52,010 nt of DNA from Paenibacillus abyssi (GTDB lineage Bacteria > Bacillota > Bacilli > Paenibacillales > Paenibacillaceae): assembly GCF_014640295.1 (NCBI RefSeq), contig NZ_BMGR01000023.1, positions 1 through 52,010 of the forward strand. Direction: 5' to 3'. A model generated the notes under the pieces. The model was not told where the DNA came from and did no database searches. It saw nothing but the letters and a program-made list of their open reading frames with translations. Both the position numbers and the translations under genes were made by a program. Positions 9,648-20,000 of this stretch are shown here, piece by piece. Position 1 is the first letter of the stretch. Every line of letters begins with the position of its first letter.

Positions 9648-9675
9648 AAAAGTCAATTCAGGCAAAAAAGTGCTA
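9648..9675 (+). promoter_or_regulatory. Tandem AAAAGT repeats before the ABC permease gene
   Basis: AAAAGT occurs at 9648 and 9666 (period 18), the second copy as GGCAAAAAAGTGCTA. The pair lies just upstream of a strong -10 (TATAAT, 9703-9708) that has no good -35, as expected for an activator-dependent promoter. Confidence 0.45.
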
Positions 9676-9702
9676 ACCGCTTTTTCAGCCCATTCAAGAA
9701 AG

Positions 9703-9708
9703 TATAAT
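9703..9708 (+). promoter_or_regulatory. -10 element of the RG importer operon
   Basis: A perfect TATAAT. The -35 position (about 9680-9686) reads CTTTTTC, far from consensus. Confidence 0.45.
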
Positions 9709-9783
9709 TGCAGGAAAATAACATGTCCTCTAATCTGAAATCAGCCAGGCTGATCGGCGTCATGACCAATGTGAGAGGCAGGG

Positions 9784-10752
9784 ATGATCGTGGAGGGAAA
9801 AGCAGCTCTTAAGCGAAAGAACGGAACAGCCACAAGGCTTAGTGGCTCGCTGAGCTTGTGGAAAAGCTTGAAAAAGGATAAATACTTGTATCTGCTTGCC
9901 CTTCCGGGGTTGTTGTATTTTCTGATTTTTAAATATTTACCAATGTGGGGCATTGTCATTGCATTTCAAAATTATTCGCCATTTTTGGGATTTGGGAGCA
10001 GCGAGTGGGTCGGACTTAGCCATTTCGTGCGATTTTTCTCGAATCCGGATTTCATGATTTTATTCCGCAACACGATGGCGATCAATCTGCTGAACTTGTG
10101 TTTCTTCTTTCCGCTTCCTATTATTCTATCTCTTCTCTTAAATGAGCTGCGGAGTGAGCTGTATAAGCGGACGATTCAATCGATTATTTATTTGCCGCAT
10201 TTTCTATCCTGGGTCATTATCGTCAGTCTTAGCTTTATCATGCTTTCCCAGTCGGAAGGCATTATTAATTCGTTAATTGCTTACTTTGGTTTTGCTAAGA
10301 TCGATTTTCTCACAAACCCCAATATTTTCTGGATCATTCTCACGGTGCAATCGATATGGAAGGAGGCCGGGTGGGGGACGATTATTTTCCTGGCGGCGAT
10401 TGCCGGCGTGAATCCCCAATTGTATGAGGCGTCAAGAATGGACGGAGCAAATCGAATTCAACAGATGCTGCACGTCACGCTGCCGGCGATTCGCAATGTC
10501 ATTGTCATTTTGCTTATTCTGCGTTTAGGAGACATCATGGAGGTTGGTTTTGAGCAGGTATTCCTGATGTACAATGGAGCGGTATCAAATGTGGCTGAAG
10601 TATTCGACACCTATGTGTACCGTGTAGGGATTCAGCAGGGACAGTTCAGCTACAGCACGGCTGCCGGATTATTCAAATCCATTGTAGGTGTGGCCTTAGT
10701 GCTGCTGGCAAATAAGCTGGCCAAGAAATTCGGTGAAGAGGGCGTATTTTAG
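9784..10752 (+). CDS. Sugar ABC transporter permease, LplB/YteP type
   Basis: A 322-residue integral membrane subunit of a carbohydrate importer. It has about six hydrophobic helices and the coupling motif EASRMDGANR..LPAIR near residue 220, which contacts the ATPase. The N-terminal pattern DKYLYLLALPGLLYFLIFKYLPMWG belongs to the LplB/YteP branch that works with YtcQ-type binding proteins on complex oligosaccharides such as rhamnogalacturonan fragments. The ATG is preceded by GAGGCAGGG, a modest ribosome site. It is the first gene of a three-gene transport operon, 15 bp before the second permease. No ATPase gene is present. Confidence 0.92.
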   Translation: MIVEGKAALKRKNGTATRLSGSLSLWKSLKKDKYLYLLALPGLLYFLIFKYLPMWGIVIAFQNYSPFLGFGSSEWVGLSHFVRFFSNPDFMILFRNTMAINLLNLCFFFPLPIILSLLLNELRSELYKRTIQSIIYLPHFLSWVIIVSLSFIMLSQSEGIINSLIAYFGFAKIDFLTNPNIFWIILTVQSIWKEAGWGTIIFLAAIAGVNPQLYEASRMDGANRIQQMLHVTLPAIRNVIVILLILRLGDIMEVGFEQVFLMYNGAVSNVAEVFDTYVYRVGIQQGQFSYSTAAGLFKSIVGVALVLLANKLAKKFGEEGVF

Positions 10753-10767
10753 AAGGAGGTGAAGGCT

Positions 10768-11637
10768 GTGAGATTAAGCTTTGGCGACAAGCTGTTCAAC
10801 GCGATCAATATTGCGGTCTTGGGCGTGATCGGGTGTGTGACCATCTTTCCGCTTTATTATGTGTTTGTTGTATCGTTTACGGAACCGGCCGAATATCTCC
10901 GCAAGACCGTCATCCTGTTTCCGGAGAATTGGTCGCTTGCTTCCTATAAATATTTGCTTTCTACCGAAGCCTTTCCAAAAGCGTTGGGAGTCAGCGCTTT
11001 TCTGGCCAGCGTCGGCACGTTGTGCAGCCTGGCGGTTACCTCTTCCTTGGCGTACGCGTTGTCAAGAAAGAGGCTGCGGGGAAGAAGGCTGTTTCTGATT
11101 CTGATTTTGTTCACCATTCTATTCAGTCCCGGGATTATCCCCAACTATTTATTAGTTAGAGAGCTGGGATTAATCAACAGCATATGGTCGGTGATTTTTG
11201 TTTCTTTATCCAGCGGCTGGTTCGTCATTCTGATGCGCGGCTTCTATGACAGCATCCCCGACGAGCTGGAGGAGGCCGCTGCGATCGACGGCTGCAATGA
11301 TATAACCGCATGGATCCGCATTGTGCTGCCGCTGTCGCTGCCGGCGCTTGCCGCTTTCGGGCTGTTTTTCGCCGTTGCCTATTGGAACCAATATTTCAAT
11401 GCGCTGCTCTATCTGAACGACGCTGATAAATGGCCGATTCAAGTGCTGCTGCAAAATATGCTGATCGATGCGTCCAGCAGCAGCCTTGGCGATGTCGATC
11501 CGTTGATCCAGCCACCGCCGAGTGAAACGTTGAAAATGGCAGCCGTCGTCATTGCGATTGTACCGATCCTAATGGTCTACCCATTCTTGCAAAAGCATTT
11601 TGCCAAAGGCGCTATGGTAGGATCGATCAAGGGGTGA
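10768..11637 (+). CDS. Sugar ABC transporter permease, YtcP type
   Basis: The second membrane subunit of the importer, 289 residues with six predicted helices. The coupling motif EEAAAIDGCND..IRIVLPLSLP is near residue 185, and the C-terminus KGAMVGSIKG is the usual end of YtcP-like subunits. GTG 10768 is the likely start because AAGGAGGT (10753-10760) ends seven bases before it; an earlier in-frame GTG at 10759 is part of that Shine-Dalgarno. It forms the channel heterodimer with the preceding permease. Confidence 0.92.
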   Translation: MRLSFGDKLFNAINIAVLGVIGCVTIFPLYYVFVVSFTEPAEYLRKTVILFPENWSLASYKYLLSTEAFPKALGVSAFLASVGTLCSLAVTSSLAYALSRKRLRGRRLFLILILFTILFSPGIIPNYLLVRELGLINSIWSVIFVSLSSGWFVILMRGFYDSIPDELEEAAAIDGCNDITAWIRIVLPLSLPALAAFGLFFAVAYWNQYFNALLYLNDADKWPIQVLLQNMLIDASSSSLGDVDPLIQPPPSETLKMAAVVIAIVPILMVYPFLQKHFAKGAMVGSIKG

Positions 11638-11699
11638 TGGAGGATTTCCGAAAGGAAGCCCTATCATATAGATTAAAATGTTGAAGGGGAGGATGAACA

Positions 11700-13274
11700 A
11701 TGATGCAAGGGAAATCGGTAAAGCAACAAATGTTGTGGATGCTTGTTCTAATCGTTTCCATTTCTACTGTTTTAGCTGCATGCAGCGGATCCAATCAGAC
11801 CGCTAATCAGGAAGGAAACACAGGCAGCGGCACGACGAATGATGGAGGAAATGCGCAGCCGGCACCGCAGGATGAGGCGCCTGTGGAAATAACGGTGATG
11901 AATCACTTCTTCAGCCCGACCCCGCCTTCAGATGACAATCCCGTGAAACGGGAGATTGAGAAAGCGACAAACACCAAGCTGAACATTCAATGGGTCTCAT
12001 CGAATAATTATGTCGACAAGTTTAATGTGACGCTGGCCTCCGGTGACATTCCCGATTTAATCCTTGTCAGAGACCCCTTCGATCCTGTATTCAGACAAGC
12101 GGCTAATCAGGGCGCATTCTGGGATGTCTCGCCTTATATTCAGGATTATCCGAACTTATCCAGCAAGATTGCGCCGATCGCCTGGGACTTGACGAAAATT
12201 GACGGCGCGAATTACGGCGTACCACGTCCGCGCCCATCCGAAGGAGAAGGCTTCTTCATCCTTCGCAAGGATTGGTTGGACAATGTGGGGCTCGAGCCGC
12301 CTACGACGTCAGACGAATTATATGAAGTGATGAAGGCGTTCGTGAAGCAGGACCCTGATCAGAACGGCAAGGACGATACGGTAGCGATTGCCGGTCAGGT
12401 AAATCCGACGGATATGGGCACCCTGGGACTGTTAGTCAATATTTTCACCGGCGCTACGGGGGAATGGAAAGAACAGGACGGACAGTTGGTTCATGTCGCT
12501 ACACTGCCTGAAACGCGTGAAGGCTTAGAATATGCGGCTAAAGCCTACAGCGAAGGGTTAATTCCGGTTGATTTTGCTTCGTTGAAGATGACGCAGGTCA
12601 AAGAGATGTTTTCAGCAGGCAAAGCCGGCATCCTTGTTGAAAAGTCAGGCGCTCTGCAGGAGTACTATGATGCGCTGGCCCAGGCGAACCCTGAGTTTGA
12701 CTTCATGAATTTATTGCCGTTAACGAGCATCAACGGTTACAATCCGAAAGGTCCCGGATTTGCCGGAATGAACGCAATTCCGAAATCGGTGCCGGAAGAG
12801 AAAATGAAGAAGATACTGGCGATGATGGACAAATGGATGACGGACGAGGTCTTTATATTGCATCAGCGGGGCATTGAGGGCATCCACCACACGTTGAATA
12901 ATGGCGAGATCGAATTGAACACCGATAAAATGACGGCGGATGCCGTCGGCGATTTCAATCAGATCGTCTATGTCTCGGATCCGTATGCGAGTACGGTAAA
13001 AATATCTTTCCCTGAAGAGACGAAGCAGCTCTATGCCCAAATACAGGACGAAAGGGAAAAGACCAGCGTAGCTGACAGCGCGCTTGGACTCTATTCGGAA
13101 ACGGGAACAACTTACATGCCTGAATTTATGAAAAATCAACAGGATTTAAAAACAAAAATCATTCTAGGTAGAGAGCCGATCACAGCATGGGATGATTTTG
13201 TTGCCAAGCTGCAGAATGACCAGAACTTTATCAAAATGTCCGAAGAAATAAATGAGGCCTTTAAAAACCGATAA
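11700..13274 (+). CDS. Extracellular sugar-binding lipoprotein, YtcQ/LplA type
   Basis: A 524-residue lipid-anchored solute-binding protein. The signal peptide ends in a lipobox (VLAAC, modified Cys28), followed by a Ser/Asn/Gly-rich linker and a binding domain starting near residue 60 (EITVMNHFFSPTPP). The size and the motif LRKDWLDNVGLEPPTT are typical of the large YtcQ/LplA branch. The Shine-Dalgarno AGGGGAGG is seven bases before the ATG. It lies 62 bp after the permeases, so the binding protein is last rather than first in the operon. The substrate is inferred from context to be a rhamnogalacturonan or pectin oligosaccharide. Confidence 0.92.
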   Translation: MMQGKSVKQQMLWMLVLIVSISTVLAACSGSNQTANQEGNTGSGTTNDGGNAQPAPQDEAPVEITVMNHFFSPTPPSDDNPVKREIEKATNTKLNIQWVSSNNYVDKFNVTLASGDIPDLILVRDPFDPVFRQAANQGAFWDVSPYIQDYPNLSSKIAPIAWDLTKIDGANYGVPRPRPSEGEGFFILRKDWLDNVGLEPPTTSDELYEVMKAFVKQDPDQNGKDDTVAIAGQVNPTDMGTLGLLVNIFTGATGEWKEQDGQLVHVATLPETREGLEYAAKAYSEGLIPVDFASLKMTQVKEMFSAGKAGILVEKSGALQEYYDALAQANPEFDFMNLLPLTSINGYNPKGPGFAGMNAIPKSVPEEKMKKILAMMDKWMTDEVFILHQRGIEGIHHTLNNGEIELNTDKMTADAVGDFNQIVYVSDPYASTVKISFPEETKQLYAQIQDEREKTSVADSALGLYSETGTTYMPEFMKNQQDLKTKIILGREPITAWDDFVAKLQNDQNFIKMSEEINEAFKNR

Positions 13275-13285
13275 ACTATGCGTAA

Positions 13286-13324
13286 GGACGATAACCTCCC
13301 AAGGAATTTGGGAGGTTATCGTCC
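13286..13324 (+). terminator. Strong hairpin without a T-run after the binding-protein gene
   Basis: A perfect 17-bp inverted repeat (arm GGACGATAACCTCCCAA, 5-nt loop) starts 11 bp after the stop codon. No T-run follows, so it may protect the transcript 3' end or slow polymerase rather than terminate. Confidence 0.55.
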
Positions 13325-13398
13325 GCTGTGGAAAACAATGATAGAATACATAGAGGCAATGCTTTCCGCAAAGGCAGGTGAGTAGGGTGAGATTAACG

Positions 13399-15738
13399 AT
13401 GCAGAACATCGTACGGCACATCAACGGGAGGCTCGGGGGCAATTATCGCAAAAGCTTGATTGCGATTCTGCTAATCGCAAGTTTCCCTGGAATTGTAACC
13501 GGTTCCATTTTATTTATTGTAAGCAAGCAGCAAATTGAGAATGAGCTGCAGCAGGTTCATCATAATCAATTAAAACAAACAGTCGGAACGATTGACGATC
13601 AGTTTTCCTTCCTTGAACGATCGATGGCCCATTGGGCATTCGATCCCCAATTTACCGGCAGTCTCAGAAATCTTGATTTTGCTTATGATTATAAGGAAAT
13701 CCATGATATTTACCGGACATTGCTCATTATGGAAGGCTCCAATCCGCTGATCGAGAGGGTGGAGCTGTTTTTGAATGAGCCGGGTGGCATTATCTTCACG
13801 AAGGATATGTACCGTTCGATCAATAGTCATGAACTCGAAGCGTATGGCCGCTTATTGGAGCATAACCGGTCCTTATTCTGGACGGATTCCTTCATGGAAC
13901 GCTCAGCGCAGCATCAACAGCAGGCCGCCTCTGTCAGCTTAGTGCATAAGATCCCCGGCATCGGCACCAAGCCGTTCGGAGCGCTGATTATGGTATTAAA
14001 TAAAAATAATGTTCTGGCGTTAATCGAAACGTTAACCCCTTATAACCAAGGCACGACCTTCCTGTTTAAAGAGGACGGCGGATGGCTGTTTACGACAACC
14101 CGGCAAAACGATCCAACGGCTTTAGACCAAGCGATCCTTGCACAGGTGCTGGAAAAGGAGGAGCGGGCGGATACGTTCCTGCTTGGCTGGGAGAAGAATA
14201 ATTATTCGGTGACCTACGGGAATTTTACACGGATGGGGGCGGCATGGTTTTATGCATCGGCCGCTCCGTTAACAAGCATCACCGCACCGGTGATCTTCAT
14301 TTCGAAATGGATCATGTATACAAGCACGGCGTTATTCTTGTTCGCTGTCATCCTTTCCTGGTTTGCGTCACGAAGGCTGTACACACCGGTTGATAAGCTG
14401 CTGAAAACGATCGGCGGTTCGAAGGATGAATCGCCAGGAAAACCGGTGAGGAATGAATTTGAACTGATCGAATCGCAGTGGAATAATCTGTCCAGGGAAA
14501 GCCAGACCCTTCAAACCCGGCTTGACCGGCAATTGCCGCATTTACGGGAGGGCTTTCTGCTGCAGCTTTTGCATGGATATATGTACGCATACTCCGAGAA
14601 AGAATTGAGGGACCGGATGGCGCACTTCGGGCGGGAGGTCCATAACCAGCGATACTGCATTGTATTCGTCCAGCTGTTAGGCTTCTCCAAGCTGGGGGGA
14701 AGATTCTCTGAAGGAGATGAGGGCTTGATTACCTTCGCGGCCGCGAATATGGTGGAAGAATTAATCCCCAATCGGTCTATTCAAGCGGATGTCATTAATT
14801 TTCACGATTTATCGGTAGGCTTGTTGGTTTCCTTGCCCCATCAGATGCCTCGTGAGCAGTTCGATCAAGAGGTGGTCCAGATCAGTGAAGAGATCATCGC
14901 TTGTATTGAACGGATTCTTCATATGCAGGCAACGATTTGTATTAGCCGGGCAACTGATGCCATCAAGCAGGTCCCGGTACTGTTCGAGGAAACCAAGCTG
15001 GCTTTAAGTTTTCGCAGACTTCATGCCGGCAATCAGATCATCGATATCGATAAGCTGGATGAGTCCGAGAGCAGGTATGCATTCGACTATCCCTTCGATC
15101 TGGAGAAGCAGGTGCTTCATGCCATCCGGATCGGCAAGGAGCAGGAAGCGGTGGCGTTCATTAAGGTATTTGTGACGGATTTGTCGCATAAATCAGCGAA
15201 TGAGGCCATGCTGAAGCAGGGGACGCTGCATCTTCTGGGAAGCGTGCTGCATGTTGTTCTGCAATCGGGTCTAAGCATTCAACAAATCTATGATAGCGCG
15301 AATCTGTATGAGCAGCTCTGCCAAATCAGAGAACCGGATGAGATTGTGGAATGGTTCGAATCACGAGTCATTCATCCGTTCATTCGAGATTTCTCCCAAA
15401 AACAAAATATGCAGATGAGGCAGATCATTGAGAAAGCGGTCGACCTGCTGCAGAAGCAGTATAAGACGGATATTTCATTGGACTCCTGCGCGGATGCCCT
15501 TAAGATGAGCCCGTATGTGTTAAGCAAAACGTTCAAAGAAGTAGTCGGCATTAATTTCATCGATTATTTGACCCATATCCGCTTGGAGAAGGCCAGAGAA
15601 TTACTGAGAGATACCGATCTAAAAATCAGTGAGGTCGCCGATGAAGTCGGTTATCAGCATAGCTACTTCAACCGGTTGTTCAAAAAACAGGAGGGCGTTA
15701 CGCCAAGCCGGTACAGGGAGATGAGCCGGACAGGCTGA
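13399..15738 (+). CDS. Membrane-anchored AraC-family regulator, YtdP-like
   Basis: A 779-residue one-component regulator. A first membrane segment (IAILLIASFPGIVTGSILFIV) and a second near residues 295-315 bracket an extracytoplasmic sensor domain of about 260 residues. A cytoplasmic linker follows, and the protein ends in an AraC double helix-turn-helix (LDSCADALKMSPYVLSKTFK and KISEVADEVGYQHSYFNRLF). The architecture and length match YtdP of the Bacillus rhamnogalacturonan locus. It probably senses an external oligosaccharide or the loaded binding protein and activates the locus. The start is uncertain: ATG 13399 (GGGTGA eight bases upstream) is used, but GTG 13387 with AGGTGA or GTG 13378 are possible. 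Confidence 0.87.
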   Translation: MQNIVRHINGRLGGNYRKSLIAILLIASFPGIVTGSILFIVSKQQIENELQQVHHNQLKQTVGTIDDQFSFLERSMAHWAFDPQFTGSLRNLDFAYDYKEIHDIYRTLLIMEGSNPLIERVELFLNEPGGIIFTKDMYRSINSHELEAYGRLLEHNRSLFWTDSFMERSAQHQQQAASVSLVHKIPGIGTKPFGALIMVLNKNNVLALIETLTPYNQGTTFLFKEDGGWLFTTTRQNDPTALDQAILAQVLEKEERADTFLLGWEKNNYSVTYGNFTRMGAAWFYASAAPLTSITAPVIFISKWIMYTSTALFLFAVILSWFASRRLYTPVDKLLKTIGGSKDESPGKPVRNEFELIESQWNNLSRESQTLQTRLDRQLPHLREGFLLQLLHGYMYAYSEKELRDRMAHFGREVHNQRYCIVFVQLLGFSKLGGRFSEGDEGLITFAAANMVEELIPNRSIQADVINFHDLSVGLLVSLPHQMPREQFDQEVVQISEEIIACIERILHMQATICISRATDAIKQVPVLFEETKLALSFRRLHAGNQIIDIDKLDESESRYAFDYPFDLEKQVLHAIRIGKEQEAVAFIKVFVTDLSHKSANEAMLKQGTLHLLGSVLHVVLQSGLSIQQIYDSANLYEQLCQIREPDEIVEWFESRVIHPFIRDFSQKQNMQMRQIIEKAVDLLQKQYKTDISLDSCADALKMSPYVLSKTFKEVVGINFIDYLTHIRLEKARELLRDTDLKISEVADEVGYQHSYFNRLFKKQEGVTPSRYREMSRTG

Positions 15739-15800
15739 CAGAAATACAGCGAAAAATGTGGTCATCGGGTGCGGGCGGCGGAGGCTGCCATCCGGTGCTT

Positions 15801-15868
15801 GCGCAAAAAAATGCTGATCGCACAAAAAAGTCCACCCTGACTATGTGCTGAAAACAAAAAAGTGTAAT
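15801..15868 (+). promoter_or_regulatory. Three A-rich operator-like repeats before the lyase gene
   Basis: GCGCAAAAAAATGC (15801), GCACAAAAAAGTCC (15820) and AAACAAAAAAGTGT (15852) share a core with the repeats before 7388 and 9784. The first two are 19 bp apart. Confidence 0.5.
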
Positions 15869-15890
15869 GGTTGGCAAGGCCGGCTTGACG

Positions 15891-15896
15891 TATATT
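15891..15896 (+). promoter_or_regulatory. -10 element of the lyase-rhamnosidase operon
   Basis: TATATT starts 33 bp after the start of the last AAAAGT core and leaves a very short leader before the ATG at 15920. The -35 region is poor. Confidence 0.35.
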
Positions 15897-15919
15897 GGGA
15901 GATGAAGAGGAGGGAGATT

Positions 15920-17077
15920 ATGACAAAGGGAAGGGTATGGCCGACAGAATGGAAGCGGATGAAGGATCGGATCACAGATGTGGATATTTGCCAGCTAACG
16001 AATTACAAAGCGCATAGCCATCATCTGTACTTTACAGAGAACGGCTGGTATGACAATGGGCAGAAGCTGCTGTTCTTCTCGGATCGGGATAATCGTAGCA
16101 ATCTGTTTCGGATCGATCTGCTGACTGGGGAAATTTTGCAGCTGACGGATTTGCCGCCGGGCGCAGCCGATAATTTGTCAGCTTGTCTTCATCCGGCGGA
16201 ACCGATCGCATATTACAGGACAGGGAATCAAGTGGTGGAGCTCCATTTGGAGAACTTGGAGGAGAGGCTGCTGTTCAGCGGACCGGACCAATGGATACTC
16301 GGAAATCTGAATTGCTCAGCAGACGGAAAATATGTGATTACGAGCCAAAGGGAAGACCTGTCACACCGTTTTCTCATCGATCTGGGCAATGGTTACATCG
16401 GCCATCAGGAGTTAATGGAGGCGAGGCCCAAAAGTGCGATACTTCGTATTCCCGTCGCCGGCGGGGAAGCGGAAGCTGTATTCGAAGACGATTGTTTTAT
16501 TACGCATATCAATGCCTCGCCGACGATCCCGAATCTCATCACCTTCTGCCATGAAGGACCGTGGCATTTAGTGGATCAGCGCATTTGGGGCCTTAACCTG
16601 GATTCGGGCGAGACTTGGAAGATACGTCCGCGCAAGGAGCCGCAAGAAAAGGTCGGGCATGAATATTGGTACCCGGATGGCGAGACGATCGGATACCATG
16701 GTTTCAGAGAGAATGGAGCCGGATTTTTCGGCAAGATCAAATATGACAATACCGAGCTGGAGGAAACCGAATTTTCCTTTGTCAATTGGCATGCATACTC
16801 GCACGGCTTCGAAAAGATTGTCGTCGACGGCAGAGCACCGATTGATGTGTTGGTTGTATGGGAGCAAGTGGGGGATGCCTTCTCAGCGCCAAAGGTGCTG
16901 TGCGAGCATCGCTGCAGCTTTCATTCGCAGAAGGTGCATGCCCATCCCAGATTCAGCCCTGACGGCAGCAAGCTGTTGTTCACCAGCGATAAGAACGGGT
17001 ACGGCAATTTGTACCTTGTCGATGTTCCGGCCAGCTTTGCGTTGTTACCTGATTTCGAGGTTAAAGGGAGGGAATGA
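15920..17077 (+). CDS. Oligogalacturonate lyase, family PL22
   Basis: A 385-residue cytoplasmic enzyme with no signal peptide. It should cleave short oligogalacturonides, often unsaturated, by beta-elimination. The repeats read as a seven-bladed beta-propeller, for example QKLLFFSDRDNRSNLFRIDL and SKLLFTSDKNGYGNLYLVD. Residues matching the known PL22 active site are visible: a catalytic-type His247 in GHEYW, a His in the NWHAYSH block (291 or 295), and the metal-binding set Gln337, His340, His342 in SQKVHAHPRFSPDG. The start is ATG 15920, with AGGAGG six bases upstream; codons back to 15845 are open but lie over the promoter. It overlaps the next gene by four bases (ATGA), implying translational coupling. 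Confidence 0.88.
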   Translation: MTKGRVWPTEWKRMKDRITDVDICQLTNYKAHSHHLYFTENGWYDNGQKLLFFSDRDNRSNLFRIDLLTGEILQLTDLPPGAADNLSACLHPAEPIAYYRTGNQVVELHLENLEERLLFSGPDQWILGNLNCSADGKYVITSQREDLSHRFLIDLGNGYIGHQELMEARPKSAILRIPVAGGEAEAVFEDDCFITHINASPTIPNLITFCHEGPWHLVDQRIWGLNLDSGETWKIRPRKEPQEKVGHEYWYPDGETIGYHGFRENGAGFFGKIKYDNTELEETEFSFVNWHAYSHGFEKIVVDGRAPIDVLVVWEQVGDAFSAPKVLCEHRCSFHSQKVHAHPRFSPDGSKLLFTSDKNGYGNLYLVDVPASFALLPDFEVKGRE

Positions 17078-20000
17078 ATGTGTTTCATATCGAGGCATTT
17101 CAAAATCCGGCACCTTCTTACGGTATCCATCCTTTCTGGTTCTGGAACGGGGAGATGGAGGACCGGCAGATTATTCATCAGATTCATGAGATGGCGGATA
17201 AGGGAGTCGGCGGTTTCTTTATTTGTCCAAGACAGGGGCTGATGGTTCCTTACTTGTCCGATGCCTGGTTCCGAAAGGTCAAGCTTGCGGTCGAAACGGC
17301 AGCATCGCGGCAGATGGAGGTGTGGCTGTATGATGAGTACCCTTATCCGAGCGGGATCGCCGGCGGCGAGGTGACATTAGCCCATCCGGAGGCAAAGCAT
17401 TATACGTTAGTTCACCGAATGGAAAAAATTAGGGGCGGGCAGACGAGCACGCTTGAGCTGCCCTGGGCCAGGCTGCTATCTGCGAAGGCCGTGCCGGTTC
17501 ATATGGAGACAGGGGAGCGGGCATGGGACCAGGCGCTCGATATCAGCGCTAATGTAGGGAACCATCAGGCAGAGCGGATCTTTCAGAAGGCAGGGCTAAC
17601 CGCTTATAATAAGAAGCGTTTTTTCACTTACAAAACCGTGAAAAAATTGCACTGGACAGCTCCGGAAGGGGAGTGGGAAATTCATTGCTTCCTGGAAGAG
17701 GAGATCGAGGATTTCAAGTATTACGGCACGTTTGTTGATCCGTGCAATGAAGAAGCGATGAAGACCTTTATTGCTCTTACGCATGAGCGGTATGCGTTGT
17801 CGATCGGCGAGCATTTTGGCAGCACGGTAAAAGGGGTGTTCACTGATGAGATCGGGCTGTTAGGCAAGGTTCCTTGGTCACCGCAAATTCCGGCTTATTT
17901 TAAAGAGCGCAACGGATACGATCTGCAGGATCATTTGCATGCTTTACTATATCAAGATAGTGAGCATTCAGCTAAAGTTCGATATGACTATTACCAGACT
18001 GTGCATCTCCTCCTTAGAACCGCCTATCATAAGCAGGTACATGATTGGTGTGAGAAATACGGGCTGCGGTATGTGGCCGAAGTGCCTTCTGTACGGATGA
18101 CTACGCAATTATACAGCCATGTCCCTGGCGGGGACAGCGGGCATGAGAAGCTGGGGCGTTCTCTGGACTGGATTCTCGATCGCTATGGGCTTAGTCTGAG
18201 GTACAACCCGAAAATGATCAGCTCGCTGGGCAATCAGCTCGCTAGGGAGCGGGTGCTGATCGAATGCTTTCACAGCGTCGGCTGGTCGATGACATTGCAG
18301 GATGCCAAATGGATGATCGACCGGTTGGCGGCGATGGGAACGAATTTCTTTAATTTCCATGCTTTCTTTTATACACTGGACGGGTTGACTAAGCATGATG
18401 CCCCGCCTTCACAATTTTTACAGAATCCGTATTGGAAGCATTTTAACCGATTAGCTGATTATGTGAAGCGTATCAGTTATGTCATGAGCAGCGGCTGCCC
18501 GGTTCGCTCCATTGCCGTCGTTGATCCGACGACCACATTCTGGACACATATGGGCAACCCTCTTCATGAATTCCAGTATGGCGGTCAGGACGAGGAAGAA
18601 AAGCAAAGGCTGGAGCGCCTGAAGCGTCACTGGCTATCGATATGTAAAGCATTAACACAACACCGGAAGGATTTCGACCATCTTGATCCTGAGCTGTTAT
18701 GCGAAGCTGAGATTGCGGACGGTGTGATCCGCGTCGGACGTGCTGCGTATACGGTGCTTGTCCTGCCGCCGCTAAGCAATCTTGAATCCGGAGCTTGGGA
18801 GAAGATCAAAGCGTTCCTGGATCAGGGCGGGACGGTGATCGCCAATGGCCTTCTTCCGTATGAATCGCTTGACGGCACCATTCAGGTGGAGAAGGAGATG
18901 CTGGAGGCCTTTGGGCTGGATCGTCCGACGGGCCCGGATTATTGGGGAGATTCCCAACATACAGGAGCTGCGGGGCTGGTGAAGGGGACAAAGGAAGCCT
19001 ACTTTATCGGAAGTGATCATACGGGTGAACTGATGTCCTTGCTGGATTCGCTGCTTCCCGCGCAGGTTAAGCTGGAGACGGACGGCAAAACGCCGTTTCT
19101 CATGCAGGAGCGCCGCCTTGAGGATGATTCGAGGCTTGTGTTCATCAGCAATCAGGAAGGAGACGAGCATCAAACCTTCCTTGATTTGGGGCAGCATAAA
19201 CAACCTATTGAGGCGCTTCGCTTAAATCTGGAAACAGGTGAATCTGAGGCTGTGACTGTGGATCGGACGGAGAAGAGATGGCGGATCCCGCTGTATTTCG
19301 CTGCGTATGCATCGTATCTTATTCATATCAAAGAAGCAGCTGCTGCAGATACAGATGCTCAACTGGAAGGGAACGCTTGGGTGTGGAAATTAAATGCGAA
19401 GGAAGCGTGGGACATCCAGCCCGAACAGGATAATGTGATTCGCTTTGATACTTTCGAGCTTCGGCTCAATACCGGGAATGCTTGGAACGAGAGAGGCACA
19501 CAGGTCCAGGTGAAAACCTTCATCGATCAATGTGAGGATATCGCCGGAGTGCAAGAGCTGTCACTGCAGTTCAAGCAGCTGTTCGGTACGCCTATGAAAA
19601 TGCAAAACGCGTATCCAATGCGTGTTCAGTACACAGCTGAGTTCAATGTCGAGAAGCTGCCTCAGATTTGTTATTTGCTTAAGGATTGTAGTGCGATTGC
19701 CGGGGACTATGTAATTATGATCAACGGCCATCCGGTAACGGAAGCCCATTTCCAGCCGAAGCTGGTCTATGATTATAAGAATCAAGGTGCAGACATTCAG
19801 GCCTTTATTCGGGAAGGCAGCAATATACTTACGGTAGAAGTCACTGTAGAACACGATTGCGACGGCTTGGTCGACGCGCTGTATATTTGCGGGGATTTCG
19901 GGGTTCACTTTACGGACGGATCCTCTCCTGTGCTAGGTGCTGCGCCGAAGCTTGCCGAGTTACATGCGGGCCCGTATCAAGGCTACGTTTACTATGCAGG

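Noticed and set aside
16659-17189. Plus-strand frame of 176 codons overlapping the lyase and rhamnosidase genes
   Set aside because: An out-of-frame overlap of two strongly supported enzymes.
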